From Streptomyces sp. 11x1 (GTDB taxonomy: Bacteria; Actinomycetota; Actinomycetes; Streptomycetales; Streptomycetaceae), in assembly GCF_032598905.1 (NCBI RefSeq), contig NZ_CP122458.1:10069001-10133000 (forward strand): 64,000 nt of DNA, written 5' to 3'. Below are positions 8,334 through 17,920 of this stretch, piece by piece. Numbering within the stretch: position 1 is the stretch's first letter; every line of letters starts with the position of its first letter. The notes beneath the pieces were generated by a model. The model had not been told where the DNA came from. It searched no databases and saw only the letters and a program-made list of their open reading frames with translations. A program made the position numbers and the translations under genes.

Positions 8334-8706
8334 GCGCGGGCCGCCCAGGTGGACGCCGCCCCGCGGCCGCCCCACACCGCGTTCCGCCGGGGCGTGCATC
8401 TGCCCGACGGGCCCACCCCCGAGGGGTTCCGGCGCGTGGGGATCGACATCGGTCCCCTCCTGCGGGAGGCCGCCGAGCTGTGTCCGGCCACGAGGACACG
8501 TACGGCATGGGCTCGATGCGCGACTTCCTCCCGCGCACCGCCCGCTGACGACCTCCGGCGGCGCCCCCTCGCGTCCGCGACGCTGTGTCGTCGCTCGTGC
8601 AACCGTGCGTGACGGACGGTTCTCCTGGAACGAGAACCGCGCCCACGCGGCTCTCGGCTCCTATGGTGGAGATCACAGGCTGGCAACGGACGCTGAGGCG
8701 GCGACC
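8334..8706 (+). other. Intergenic region with a possible gene remnant (8358-8548)
   Basis: This 373-base gap contains no intact gene. One plus-strand frame reads RRVGIDIGPLLREAAEL up to about 8482. A second frame, starting at about the same point, continues with HEDTYGMGSMRDFLPRTAR and stops at 8548. Joined by a frameshift these look like one C-terminal protein tail, so a decayed gene is plausible, but I cannot name the family. The remaining 150 bases before the phosphatase probably carry its promoter; I see no convincing -35/-10 pair. Confidence 0.3.
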
Positions 8707-9936
8707 ATGGCGGATACGGCGATCGACTACGCGGCGGTGTTCCAGGCACTGCCGGGCATGGTGGCGCTGCTGACACCCGAGCTGGTGTACGCGGACGCGA
8801 ACGAGGAGTTTCTGCGGATGTCGGGGCGCACCCGCGAGCAGGTGGTGAACCGGTATCTCTTCGACGTCTTCCCCGACAATCCCCGGGACCCGTCCGCGAG
8901 CGGGATGCGGAATCTGGCGGCCTCGCTCAACCGCGTGGTGGAGACCGGTGAGAGGGACTCGATGGCGTTGCAGCGCTACGACGTGGAGTCGGTGGAGCGG
9001 CCGGGGGAGTGGGAGGAGCGGTACTGGAGCCCCGTGAACGCGCCGGTGCTCGACTCCGACGGGAAGGTGGTGCTGCTGATCCACAAGGTGGAGGAGGTCA
9101 CCGAGCTGATCCGCGCCCGCGAGCGCGCCCCCGGCGACCGGGCCCGCGTCATGGAGGCCGAGCTCTACACCCGCGCGCGGGAGCTGCAGGAGGTCAACGA
9201 ACGGCTGCGCGAGGCACACGCCCATGAACGGGACGTCGCGCTCACCCTGCAGAAGGCGATGCTGCCCGCGCCCGACCCGATCGGGAACCATCGGGCGGCC
9301 GTCCGCTACCAGCCGGCGACGGACGCCCTGAACGTGTGCGGCGACTGGTACGACCTGGTCGACCTGTCCGGCGTCGACCGTGTCGGGATCGCCGTCGGTG
9401 ACGTGGTCGGTCACGGTCTGGCCGCCGCCTGTGTCATGGGCAAGCTCCGCAGCGCGCTGAGCGCCGCGTCCCTGGTGGCCGACGGTCCCGCCCAGGCGCT
9501 GGACGCGCTCGGCCTGTACGCCCGCTCCGTCGACGGCGCCGAGAACACCACTGTCGTGCAGACCTGCGTCGACTGGGACACCCACACCATCAGCTACAGC
9601 AGCGCGGGCCATCTGCCACCCGCCCTGCTGTGCCATGACGGCACGGTCGTCTTCCTCGACGGGGCCACCGACCCGCCGCTCGGCGCCCGCCCCGAGCACA
9701 CCCCCCGCCCCGAGGCCACCCTGGACTTCACCGAGGGCGACACCCTGGTCCTCTACACGGACGGTCTGATCGAACGCCGTGACGAGGACATCTACGCCGG
9801 CCTCGGCCGCCTCGCCCAGGCGCTCACCCGCCATCGCCGCTCCGCCCCCGAGCTTCTCGCCGACGCCCTGCTCCTCGACCTCCTCCACCACGGCCGCGCC
9901 ACCGACGACACGGCCCTCGTGATCCTTCGGCTGTGA
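8707..9936 (+). CDS. PAS-PP2C (SpoIIE-type) serine phosphatase
   Basis: A 409-residue regulator of the RsbP type. Residues ~8-120 form a PAS sensor (FQALPGMVALLTPEL, ADANEEFLRMSGRTREQVV). A helical linker of about 50 residues (ELQEVNERLREAHAHE) leads to a PP2C/SpoIIE catalytic domain from ~residue 175, with GDWYDLV, GDVVGHGLAAA and LYTDGLIERR carrying the metal-binding Asp residues. Such proteins dephosphorylate anti-anti-sigma factors in partner-switching cascades. No anti-sigma or anti-anti-sigma gene adjoins it, so the target is elsewhere. The ATG at 8707 is preferred over upstream in-frame GTGs because the PAS domain begins immediately after it. It converges on the ligase gene. Confidence 0.88.
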   Translation: MADTAIDYAAVFQALPGMVALLTPELVYADANEEFLRMSGRTREQVVNRYLFDVFPDNPRDPSASGMRNLAASLNRVVETGERDSMALQRYDVESVERPGEWEERYWSPVNAPVLDSDGKVVLLIHKVEEVTELIRARERAPGDRARVMEAELYTRARELQEVNERLREAHAHERDVALTLQKAMLPAPDPIGNHRAAVRYQPATDALNVCGDWYDLVDLSGVDRVGIAVGDVVGHGLAAACVMGKLRSALSAASLVADGPAQALDALGLYARSVDGAENTTVVQTCVDWDTHTISYSSAGHLPPALLCHDGTVVFLDGATDPPLGARPEHTPRPEATLDFTEGDTLVLYTDGLIERRDEDIYAGLGRLAQALTRHRRSAPELLADALLLDLLHHGRATDDTALVILRL

Positions 9937-10027
9937 GACGCACTGCCGGTGGCCGCCACGGGCACCGGCCGCCGAGCCACCCCGAGGCCCCGCCGCGTGA
10001 CGCCGCTCACCGCGGCGCCACGAACGG

Positions 10028-12130
10028 TCAGTCCAGGAAGTCGGCCACCAGCGCGGCGAACTCGTCCGGGCCGGCCAGGCGGATGCCGAGGGCCTCGGCC
10101 TTGGCACGCTTGGAGCCGGCGTTCTCTCCCGCGACGACCAGGGACGTCCTCTTGGAGACGCTGGAGGAGGCGCGGCCCCCGGCGCGCTCGACGAGTTCGT
10201 TCATCTGGTTGCGGCTGAGCTTCTCCAGGACGCCGGTCATCGCGCCCGTGACCACCACGGCCATCCCGGCGAGCGGCCCGCCCGGGGCCCCGGCGCCCTC
10301 CTCGGCGGCGGAGTCCTCGGCGTCGGGGGAGTCCTCGCCGGCCGGCGCGGGAGGTGTGGCGCCCGGCTCGGTCATGTTCACCCCGGCAGCCACGAGCTTG
10401 TCGATGAGCGGGGCGAGCTCGGAGAGTTCGGCCACGATCGACGGGGCCTTCTCGGTGCCGATGCCCTCGACCCGCTGGATCGCCTCGGCGTCCGCGGCCC
10501 GGATGTTCTCCATGGTGGCGAAGTGGCGGGCGATACGGCGGGACATGGAACGTCCGGTGCCCCGCACCCCCAGCGCGCACAGCACCCGCGACAACGGCCG
10601 CCCCTTGGCAGTCTCCAGCGCGGCGAGGAGATTGTCGGTGCTGGTCTCCCCCATGCGCTCCAGCCCGAGGAGCTGCTCCCGGGTGAGGGCGAACAGGTCC
10701 GCGAGGTCGGCCACCAGGCCCGCCTCGACGAGCTGGACGACCCGGGTGTGCCCGAGCCCCTCCACATCGAGCTGGTCGCGGCCGACGGCGTACGACAGGG
10801 AGGCCACCAGATGGCAGTTGCGGCCGTTCTCGCAGCGCCAGCGCTGCTCGCCGGTGTCGATGCCGGACCCGCATCTGGGGCACACCTCGGGGAACACGAT
10901 GGGCTGTTCCTCGCCGGTGCGCAGATGGGCGACGGGCGCCTCCACGCGGGGGATCACGTCACCGGCGCGGTGCACCATGACATGGTCGCCCAGCCGCAGG
11001 TCGCGGCGCGTGATGTCGGCCGGGTTGTGCAGGGTGGCGTACGTGATGGTGGAGCCGTCGATCTCGACGGGTTCCAGCACACCGCGCGGCGCGATGATGC
11101 CGGTGCGGCCGACGTTCCACTGCACCTCCAGAAGCCGCGTGATCTTCTCGACGGCGGGCAGCTTGTAGGCGATCGCCCAGCGCGGGGCTCGGGAACCTGA
11201 CCCGGCGGCCCGCTGGTCGGCGGCCAGGTCGGCCTTGACGACGATCCCGTCGATCCCGAAGGGCAGCCCGGCCCGCAGCGCGGCGATCTCCGTCACCCGG
11301 GCGAGCACCTCCTCGACGGAGGCGGCGGTGACACCGGGCACGGCCGTGCTCGCGGTGGTGTTGACGCCCAGTTCTGCGGCTCGCGACATCAGCTCGCTGT
11401 GGGCGAGTTCGGTCAGCCGGGCGGCGTCGACGGCGTCCGTGCCCGGCAGGGCCAGCAGCCCGTACCCGAAGAACGTCATCGGCACGGTGTAGGCACGCTC
11501 CTTGGCGCGCAGGGTGCCCGCCGCGGCGTTGCGCGGGTTCGCGAACGGCTGCCCGCCGTGCTCGGTGCGTATCTCGTTGGCGTGCTCGAACTGGGCGGTG
11601 GTCATGAGGACTTCGCCCCGCACCTCGACCGTGACCGGCTCGGTGAGCTCGTCCGGCAGCCCCTCGATGGTGCCGATGGCGTGCGAGACGTCCTCCCCGG
11701 CCGTTCCGTCGCCACGGGTGATCAACCGCGTGAGCCGGCCCCGTGTGTAGCGTGCGGCGACCGCGAGCCCGTCGAGCTTGGGCTCCACGCTGAACCGCTC
11801 CACGTCGTGCCCGATACGCCGGGCCAGCGACGCCGTCCACGCGGTGAACTCCTCGCCCGAGAACACGTTGTCCAGGCTCAGCATCGCCGCCGTGTGGGGC
11901 ACGTCCCCCTCGACCGCGCCACCGGCGACCTTGCCGGTGGGCGAGTCGGGCAGGACCAGATCGGGATGCTCGGCCTCCCACGCCGCGATGCCGCGCACGA
12001 GCCGGTCGTAGGTGTCGTCGTCCAGCGCCGACGTACCCCCGGTGTAGTAGGCGGCCGAGGCCCGCACCGCGTCCTCGACGGCCTGTGCGTAGGCGGCGGC
12101 ATCCACGATCACTGCAGCTGATGTCGTCAT
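10028..12130 (-). CDS. ligA: NAD+-dependent DNA ligase LigA
   Basis: A 700-residue bacterial DNA ligase that seals nicks with NAD+. It has the Ia-type N-terminus ([10 protein letters not shown]), the adenylation site [13 protein letters not shown] with the AMP-accepting Lys, and the RGDG motif. These are followed by an OB fold, a four-Cys zinc site (CPRCG near residue 416 and a later CENGRNC), helix-hairpin-helix repeats and a C-terminal BRCT domain ending ADFLD. An acidic linker of about 35 residues ([16 protein letters not shown]) precedes BRCT. Streptomyces commonly carry more than one ligase gene; the sequence alone does not say whether this is the essential copy. No operon partner. Confidence 0.95.
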   Translation of the reverse strand: MTTSAAVIVDAAAYAQAVEDAVRASAAYYTGGTSALDDDTYDRLVRGIAAWEAEHPDLVLPDSPTGKVAGGAVEGDVPHTAAMLSLDNVFSGEEFTAWTASLARRIGHDVERFSVEPKLDGLAVAARYTRGRLTRLITRGDGTAGEDVSHAIGTIEGLPDELTEPVTVEVRGEVLMTTAQFEHANEIRTEHGGQPFANPRNAAAGTLRAKERAYTVPMTFFGYGLLALPGTDAVDAARLTELAHSELMSRAAELGVNTTASTAVPGVTAASVEEVLARVTEIAALRAGLPFGIDGIVVKADLAADQRAAGSGSRAPRWAIAYKLPAVEKITRLLEVQWNVGRTGIIAPRGVLEPVEIDGSTITYATLHNPADITRRDLRLGDHVMVHRAGDVIPRVEAPVAHLRTGEEQPIVFPEVCPRCGSGIDTGEQRWRCENGRNCHLVASLSYAVGRDQLDVEGLGHTRVVQLVEAGLVADLADLFALTREQLLGLERMGETSTDNLLAALETAKGRPLSRVLCALGVRGTGRSMSRRIARHFATMENIRAADAEAIQRVEGIGTEKAPSIVAELSELAPLIDKLVAAGVNMTEPGATPPAPAGEDSPDAEDSAAEEGAGAPGGPLAGMAVVVTGAMTGVLEKLSRNQMNELVERAGGRASSSVSKRTSLVVAGENAGSKRAKAEALGIRLAGPDEFAALVADFLD

Positions 12131-12187
12131 GCCCCCATCCTGCCGCCCACCACTGACAACGCCCCCGAACCGGCGGCGCGCGGGGCC

Positions 12188-12640
12188 TCAGCCCTTCGGC
12201 CGGGTGCAGCGGACACTGTTGCCGAAGGGGTCGCGCAGACCGCAGTCGACGCCGTAGGGGCGGGCAGCCGCGGCGCCTCCTTGCGGTACTGCCGCGGCGA
12301 AGTGCCGCGATGTCGCGGAAGGTGCGGCTGAAGGTCCCCGGGCCGGCGAAACGGAGCCGCACGTCCGTCAGGTCCATTCGCACGGGGAGGCGTTCCGCGT
12401 CCAGCAGTGCGCGTCGGCTGTTGAACCACGGTGTGTCGGCTCCGGCGAACGCCTCTCCTTGCCACAGTCCCAGAGCCTCCTCCCCGCACGCCACCGCCCG
12501 CTCGTCCGCGCCCGCCGGCGCGGCCCGGCTCGTCAGCTCGCGGAACCGGTGCGCGTCGACCGCCGACGGCTCGACGGCGATGCGGTAACCGCCCTGCTCG
12601 CGCACGATGTCCACGCCACCGGGGTCAACGCCCGGCCCCG
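12188..12640 (-). pseudogene. Fused remnants: SARP BTAD domain, AraC HTH end, VOC C-terminus
   Basis: Read on the minus strand, 12640-12400 encodes part of a bacterial transcriptional activation domain (GGYRIAVEPSAVDAHRFREL, LGLWQGEAFAG, SRRALLDAERL). Near 12357 this runs into the end of an AraC helix-turn-helix (AGPGTFSRTFRDI), which needs a frame change to continue as GTSPRQYRKEA. A third frame then gives a VOC/glyoxalase C-terminus (YGVDCGLRDPFGNSVR) ending at 12188. None has a start or full domain. This is a deletion scar joining at least two former loci. Confidence 0.6.
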
Positions 12641-12707
12641 AGGATCCGCCGTTGATGCGCGGGGCCGACCTCCAGGGCCCGTTCGTCAGGGTTCCGTGGA
12701 ACGCGAA

Positions 12708-12738
12708 CCGCCCGCCGGGCGGAAGGCCCGGCGGGCGG
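12708..12738 (-). terminator. Stem-loop terminator downstream of the GAPDH gene
   Basis: A perfect 13-bp inverted repeat (arms 12708-12720 and 12726-12738) with a 5-base loop lies 36 bases past the GAPDH stop on the minus strand. No U-tract follows, as is usual for Streptomyces terminators. Confidence 0.6.
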
Positions 12739-12773
12739 CGGGTGTCACATGGGAGGGCGCTCGGCCCGGTGGA

Positions 12774-14228
12774 TCAGACCGCCGGTGCCGGGTACGTCGG
12801 GTACTCCACCCCGGAGACGTGCTGGACGACCCGGATGACCTGGCAGGAGTAGCCGAACTCGTTGTCGTACCAGAGGTAGAGGATCGCGTTGTCGCCGTCG
12901 ACCTTGGTGGCACCGGCGTCGACGATCGAGGCGTGGCGGGAGCCGATGAAGTCGCTGGAGACCGAGTCGGGCGCGTTGGTGAAGTCGATCTGGCGCTTGA
13001 GCGGCGAGGTCAGCGAGACGCCCCGGAGGTAGTCGAGGACCTCCTCGCGGTCCGTCTCACGGCCGAGGCGCAGGCTGAGGATCGCGATGGAGACGTCCGG
13101 GACGGGGACGCGGATCGAGCTGCCGGTGATCGGCGCCTTCAGGTCGGGCAGCGCCTTGGCGACGGCCGAGGCGGCACCCGTCTCGGTGATGACCATGTTG
13201 AGCGGCGCGGAGCGGCCACGACGGTCCGACTTGTGGTAGTTGTCCAGCAGGTTCTGGTCGTTGGTGAACGAGTGGACGGTCTCCACGTGACCGCGCAGCA
13301 CACCGAACTCGTCGTCCATCGCCTTCAGCGGCGGCACGATCGCGTTGGTCGTGCAGGACGCGCAGGACAGGATCTGCTCGTCCGGCTTGATCGTGTGGTG
13401 GTTGACACCGTGCACGATGTTCGGGACGTCGCCCTTGCCGGGCGCGGTCAGCACGACCTTGTCGATACCGGGACGCAGGTGTTTCGACAGCCCCTCGCGG
13501 TCGCGCCACTTGCCCGTGTTGTCGATGAGGATGGCGTTCTTGATGCCGTACTCGGTGTAGTCGACCTCGGACGGGTCGCCGGCGTAGATCACCCTGATCT
13601 CGTTGCCGTTGGCGTTGATCGTGCTGGTGGCCTCGTCGACGGTGATCGTGCCCTGGAACTGGCCGTGGATGGAGTCCCGGCGCAGCAGCGAGGCGCGCTT
13701 GACGATATCCTCTGCGGCCCGACCCCCACCGCCGCGCACGACGATGGCCCGCAGCCGCAGGCCGTTGCCGGAGCCGGCCTTCTCGATGAGCAGGCGGGCG
13801 ACGAGGCGGCCGATGCGACCGAAACCGTAGAGGACGACGTCGCGGCCCTCGCCGCCCTCGATCTTGTTGGCGCCGGTGGCACCGGCGACGGCCTCGGCGG
13901 TGAACTCCGCGACCGACAGTCCCCGGTCGTCGGCCTGGTGGGCCTCGGCGAGCAGGCCGATGTCGATCTGCGAGGGGCCGAGGTCGAGCGTGGTGAGGGC
14001 CTGGAGGAACGGCAGGGTGTCGGTGACCGAGAGCTCCACGCCGGCGATCTGGCGGGCGAACCGGTGGGTCTTCAGGATGCTGACCACCGACTTGTTCACC
14101 AGGGAGCGGCTGTGCAGCAGAACCGTCACGTCCCGCTCGCGGTGCAGCTTCCCGATGATCGGGATCATCGATTCCGCGATCTCCTCGCGGTGCTTCCAGG
14201 CGGTGAACGAGTCCTCGTTACGAGTCAC
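12774..14228 (-). CDS. gap: Glyceraldehyde-3-phosphate dehydrogenase, long form
   Basis: A 484-residue GAPDH, about 150 residues longer than the classic enzyme. Residues 1 to ~128 are an N-terminal extension (HREEIAESMIPIIGKLHRERDV...). The Rossmann domain then starts with VVLYGFGRIGRLVARL. The catalytic cysteine lies in SCASCTTNAIVP near residue 290. It interconverts glyceraldehyde-3-phosphate and 1,3-bisphosphoglycerate. Streptomyces genomes often hold this long form beside a conventional Gap, so it is probably an auxiliary or gluconeogenic isozyme; cofactor preference cannot be read reliably. The start is GTG at 14228 with only a weak GAAAG upstream. The gene is flanked by decayed DNA on both sides and stands alone. 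Confidence 0.9.
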   Translation of the reverse strand: MTRNEDSFTAWKHREEIAESMIPIIGKLHRERDVTVLLHSRSLVNKSVVSILKTHRFARQIAGVELSVTDTLPFLQALTTLDLGPSQIDIGLLAEAHQADDRGLSVAEFTAEAVAGATGANKIEGGEGRDVVLYGFGRIGRLVARLLIEKAGSGNGLRLRAIVVRGGGGRAAEDIVKRASLLRRDSIHGQFQGTITVDEATSTINANGNEIRVIYAGDPSEVDYTEYGIKNAILIDNTGKWRDREGLSKHLRPGIDKVVLTAPGKGDVPNIVHGVNHHTIKPDEQILSCASCTTNAIVPPLKAMDDEFGVLRGHVETVHSFTNDQNLLDNYHKSDRRGRSAPLNMVITETGAASAVAKALPDLKAPITGSSIRVPVPDVSIAILSLRLGRETDREEVLDYLRGVSLTSPLKRQIDFTNAPDSVSSDFIGSRHASIVDAGATKVDGDNAILYLWYDNEFGYSCQVIRVVQHVSGVEYPTYPAPAV

Positions 14229-14331
14229 AGGTTTATCTTTCGAGCTAGGCGGCGCTCATATGCTAACCATCCCGCTCGGAGGAGACGCACCGAGGGGTGC
14301 GGATCGCATCCCGCCCTCTGGGCCACGCGGC

Positions 14332-15572
14332 TCAGGCGCCGCCCTCGCGCAGCTCGTCGCGGGTCTGCAGGGCCGCCAGTGCCGCCCGGGACATGACGCC
14401 CGTCTTGCGGTAGATGCGGGACAGGTGGGTCTCGACCGTGCGCGGACTGAGGAAGAGCCGCTCGGCGATGGGGCGGGACTGGTCAGGCCCTTCGCGACGA
14501 GGGCGGCGATCTCCCGCTCCCGCGCGGACAGCACGGCCAGCTCCTCGGACACCCTGTCGCGCGCCGACGCGCCGGCGTCCCCGCCCGTGCCCTGCGACGT
14601 CGCCGACTCCACGAAGACCGCCGGGCGGATCACCTCCGCGAGGCCCGTCAGCAGGTGTGCACCGGTCCCCTCGCTCAGCCGCACGGCGCGCTCCCACATG
14701 GCGCGGGCCGGGCGGCCTCCGTGAGCACGGCCACGGCATCCGGGGCGAAGCCGGTCAGCGCCCGCTCCATGTGGTGCGCACACTCGCTGACCGGCGCTTC
14801 GATCCGGGCCAGTTCGACGGCGGCGAGGTGGTGCATCCGGGTGCGCAGCGTGGGATCGATGCTGTCGTGGACTACGGACCGCAGCACCGGATGCCGGAGC
14901 GTCCAACGGCCGTCGGGCCCCGGCCACGCGAGATCCCGGGCGGTCAACTCACCGAAGTCCGCTTCGAGTTCGTGCTCGGGACGGCCGGTGACGGCCGCCA
15001 CCAGAGCGGGTGCGGCGTGGCCGCCGAGCACGGCCACGGCCTGGACCGTCCGGCGCGGGCCGTCGGTGAGGGGTGTCAGTTCGTCCAGCAGCAGCGAGCT
15101 GAGCCCCGCCGGCCTGCCGGCCTGGAGCAGGGCGAGGAAGTACAGCGGTGCACCGTCCCGGCCTCCACTCCCCGGGTGGGGGAGGCCGCGGGCCGGGGCG
15201 CGGTCTGCCGTTCACGCCGGGCCACCACGATCACCACGGGAGCGCGCCGCGGCGGATGCCGGACGCGGTGGTCGAGGAGTTCCAGGGAGGCCGGGTCGGC
15301 CCAGTGCACGTCGTCGAGGGCCACCACGAGACCGTCGCCCGCGCGCTGTCCGGGCCAGGAAGGCCGCCGCCGCGCGTTGCAGGGCGAAACGGTCCATGCT
15401 GTGGACCGGTCGCCCGGCGGCGCAGCACCGTCATGCCCCTGTCCCGCGCCCGTGCGCAGAACTCGGAGACCAGCCTGCTCTTGCCGATGTCACCGGTGAG
15501 TGCGTCGAGTACGCCGGTGAGGCGGGCCAGCTCGGTCTCCCGGCTCACCAGAGGAGCCACGTCCCACGGCAA
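14332..15572 (-). pseudogene. LuxR-family (LAL-type) regulator, frameshifted and deleted
   Basis: Pieces of one large ATP-binding LuxR regulator appear in order on the minus strand but in different frames. They are an N-terminus LVSRETELARLTGVLDAL with a damaged Walker A (DIGKSRLV, lacking the usual GxxG start), a Walker B block VALDDVHWADPASLELLDH near 15300, a middle region around 14700-15037, and a C-terminal HTH split between LSAREREIAALVAKGL and LFLSPRTVETHLSRIY, stopping at 14332. Intact relatives are about 2.7 kb; this is 1.24 kb, so deletions as well as frameshifts have occurred. Confidence 0.8.
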
Positions 15573-15615
15573 TGCGATTCCCCCCGAAGCGGGCCCTGGG
15601 CCGTCCCGGGCCGAT

Positions 15616-15643
15616 CCGGAGGTTCATGAACGCGAACCTCCGG
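15616..15643 (-). terminator. Stem-loop between fucosidase and LuxR remnant
   Basis: A perfect 10-bp inverted repeat, CCGGAGGTTC (15616-15625) and GAACCTCCGG (15634-15643), with an 8-base loop. It lies 60 bases past the end of the fucosidase gene and is the likely terminator for it. Confidence 0.5.
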
Positions 15644-15702
15644 TCGATTCCCGAGGACTGTACGTAGCCGCCGACACGCCCCCGCCGACGTGTCCCCGCC
15701 GG

Positions 15703-16992
15703 TCAGTCGCGCCCCGCGCCCCGGTAGAGGTCCAGCTCTCCCTCCAACTCCACGGCGAGGACGGTCGCGTACGGGTCGAGGTCGGCCTCGGCGGGCGCGT
15801 CGATCCACGTCACGCCGGGCACCGCGTCGAGACCGCCGACGACCCGGTGGTCCAGCTCGGTGCCCGCGCCGAGGACGGTGACCCTCTTGACCGGATTGCG
15901 CAGCCCCCGTACCGCCACGGACTCACGCGGTACGTCGAAGCACATCAGGTACAGGGTGCGCCGGTCGGCGGAGAGGGTGCTCGGACCGTAGTGGTGGCCT
16001 GCGGGGAGCCCGGCGACCGTGCCGTACACGGCGTCGGAGTGCCGCCCGATCCACGCCCCGAGCCCCTCCAGCCGCTCGACCTGCTCGGCGGGGATCGTCC
16101 CGTCCGCCCTCGGCCCGACGTCCAGCAGCAGATTGCCGCCCATGCCGATCGTCTCGGCGAAGTAACGCACCAGCTGCCGCACGGATTTGTGGTTGTGGTC
16201 CGCGTGCTGGAAACCCCATGAGTCGTTGATGGTCAGACACAACTCCCAGGGCCCTTCGGGCGCTTCGAGTGGCACACCCTGTTCCGGGGTGGCGTAGTCG
16301 CCGTACGAGAGCATGCGGGCGTTGAGCACGGTGTCCGGGTTCTCGCTGAGGATCAGCTCGGCCAACTCCCTTAGTCGCCACTGCTGTTCGGTGCGTTCCC
16401 ACTCGCCGTCGAACCACAGCAGGTCGGGGCGGAACCGCTCGACCAGCTCGCCCACCTGGCCGTCCCGGTAGGCGAGATAGCGGTCCCAGGCGGCCGGGTC
16501 CTCCTCGCCGGGGGCGGCGTGGGAGTAGGGATTGGCGTCGTTGCCGCCCGGGTGCTCTTTCGTCCACCGGTCGATCTCGGGGTGGCGGGCACTGGCGTAG
16601 TCCGGGTGGTTCCAGTCGGAGTGCGAGTAGTAGAGGCCGACCTTCAGGCCCCGTTCGCGCAGCGCGTCGACGTAGTCGGTGATCAGGTCCCGACCCGCCG
16701 GCGTGCGGCGGACGACGCCCAGGTCGCCGTGGGCGGTGTCCCACAGGGCGACACCGTCGTGGTGGCGTGCCGTGAGCACCGCGTACCTCGCGCCCGCCCG
16801 GGCGAACAACTCGGCCCAGGCCGTGGGGTCGTACGCGGACGCGGTGAAGCCGTCGAGCTGTTTCATGTACTGCTCGTGCGTCACCTCGCCCCAGTAGAAG
16901 GACCAGGACTCCGGCACGCCGTCCACGGCGTAGATGCCGTAGTGGATGAAGATGCCCAGCTTGGCGTCGGGAAACCAGGGTTGCATGGTCAT
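15703..16992 (-). CDS. Alpha-L-fucosidase family glycosidase (GH29)
   Basis: A 429-residue GH29 enzyme: PWFPDAKLGIFIHYGIYAV, YWGEVTHEQY, the Tyr/His-rich YAVLTARHHDGVALWDT, and the nucleophile motif RPDLLWFDGEWE, whose Asp attacks the fucosyl bond. The catalytic barrel is followed by a beta-rich C-terminal domain. No signal peptide is seen, so it probably works on oligosaccharides inside the cell. The start is ATG at 16992 or 16986 (both in MTM). No transporter or regulator adjoins it. Substrate could be fucosides or related 6-deoxy-galactosides; the family is certain, the physiological substrate is not. Confidence 0.9.
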   Translation of the reverse strand: MTMQPWFPDAKLGIFIHYGIYAVDGVPESWSFYWGEVTHEQYMKQLDGFTASAYDPTAWAELFARAGARYAVLTARHHDGVALWDTAHGDLGVVRRTPAGRDLITDYVDALRERGLKVGLYYSHSDWNHPDYASARHPEIDRWTKEHPGGNDANPYSHAAPGEEDPAAWDRYLAYRDGQVGELVERFRPDLLWFDGEWERTEQQWRLRELAELILSENPDTVLNARMLSYGDYATPEQGVPLEAPEGPWELCLTINDSWGFQHADHNHKSVRQLVRYFAETIGMGGNLLLDVGPRADGTIPAEQVERLEGLGAWIGRHSDAVYGTVAGLPAGHHYGPSTLSADRRTLYLMCFDVPRESVAVRGLRNPVKRVTVLGAGTELDHRVVGGLDAVPGVTWIDAPAEADLDPYATVLAVELEGELDLYRGAGRD

Positions 16993-17426
16993 GCGGCCAC
17001 GCTAGGACCGGGACCCCGGCGGGCGCGTGGGCGCGGGTCACCACTACTGGTTCATTCTCACCTGCCTCGGGCGCCGGCGAAGTCCCCGAGGCGCTTCGGC
17101 GGAGCGCCGGCCGCGCGACCTCTTCACACGGCGTCGCCGCCCCCGGCAAGAGCAGTCTGCGCATGTACGTCCTCGACGGCCCCGGGAAGATCGGCGCGGT
17201 CGGGCCCTACCTGAGTGACATCCGTAGCCCGAGGAGACATCCGGGGTGCCTCCGAGGCGACCACCCCCGTCGTGACCGGGGCTCTCGGCCCCCGGCGGCC
17301 CCTCGAGTTCCGTATGCATCGGCCAGGCAGAGGAATGCCCGCCCCGCCGTCGGGTACGCGAGGGGCGCAGCGCCCGGGACGGACGCCGTCCCGGGCGGCC
17401 TTTCCGCTACTAGCTGGGATCTTCCG
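16993..17426. other. Intergenic region with strong hairpin and a possible protein tail
   Basis: This 434-base gap holds no intact gene. A plus-strand segment at ~17136-17225 reads RMYVLDGPGKIGAVGPYLS, which looks protein-like but has no start or recognisable family; it may be a remnant. The perfect hairpin at 17371-17397 lies just before the SseB gene. Confidence 0.4.
17371..17397 (+). terminator. Perfect 12-bp hairpin upstream of SseB gene
   Basis: Arms 17371-17382 and 17386-17397 pair perfectly around a 3-base ACG loop, followed by GCCTTTCC. It ends 29 bases before the SseB start. It may terminate upstream transcription or act in the 5' leader. Confidence 0.5.
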
Positions 17427-17849
17427 ATGGACATACCCGCCAATGGCCACACCCCGCACCAGGCCGTCTCGCCGGCCCAGCGGGCGCTGACCGCGCTCGC
17501 CTTCGACACCCATGACGCGGCCGCGCTCCACACGCTCGCCGACACCGACGTGCTGATCCCGGTCCCGGACGACGCCGACGAGGCGGCCGTCAACGATCCG
17601 ACGGCCGTGGCGCTGCCCGTGCTGGAGCAGCCCGGCGGCGAGCAGATCGTGCCGGTCTTCACCTCGGAGCCCGCGATGGCCGAGCTCCTGCCCTATGTGT
17701 CGCGCTACCGGCTGGTGCCACTGGGCGCCCTGGCCTCCCAGTGGCCCGCCGACGCCGACCTCTCCCTCACCATCGACGCCGGCTCCCCGCACGGCCTCAC
17801 CCTCGACGCCCACGACGTGGGCACCCTCCTGGGAGGTCAAGGAATCTGA
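17427..17849 (+). CDS. SseB family protein
   Basis: A 140-residue protein with the SseB N-terminal-domain pattern: ALTALAFDTHDAAALHTLADTDVLIPVP, then VFTSEPAMAELLPY and ADLSLTIDAGSPHGL. SseB-domain proteins are small cytosolic proteins of poorly known role in actinomycetes, some near type VII or conjugation genes; none is visible here. The ATG at 17427 is preferred because an earlier in-frame ATG (17163) would add a low-complexity Arg/Pro-rich leader across the hairpin. It converges on the MarR gene. Confidence 0.75.
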   Translation: MDIPANGHTPHQAVSPAQRALTALAFDTHDAAALHTLADTDVLIPVPDDADEAAVNDPTAVALPVLEQPGGEQIVPVFTSEPAMAELLPYVSRYRLVPLGALASQWPADADLSLTIDAGSPHGLTLDAHDVGTLLGGQGI

Positions 17850-17900
17850 TCCGCACGGGGGAAACTCGCCCGAGGACGAGGGGACGGCCCGCAGACCGTT

Positions 17901-17916
17901 CCCGCGGCTCCGCGGG
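17901..17916. terminator. Short stem-loop between convergent SseB and MarR genes
   Basis: CCCGCG and CGCGGG pair around a GCTC loop in the 71-base gap between two convergent genes, so it could stop transcription from both sides. Confidence 0.4.
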
Positions 17917-17920
17917 CGGG

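Noticed and set aside
12708..12738. Inverted repeat as an insertion-sequence end
   Set aside because: It is a simple hairpin with a 5-base loop right after gap, with no second copy or transposase; a terminator explains it better.
17163..17426. Upstream in-frame ATG for the SseB protein
   Set aside because: It would add an 88-residue Arg/Pro-rich leader that crosses a perfect hairpin; the domain begins after 17427.
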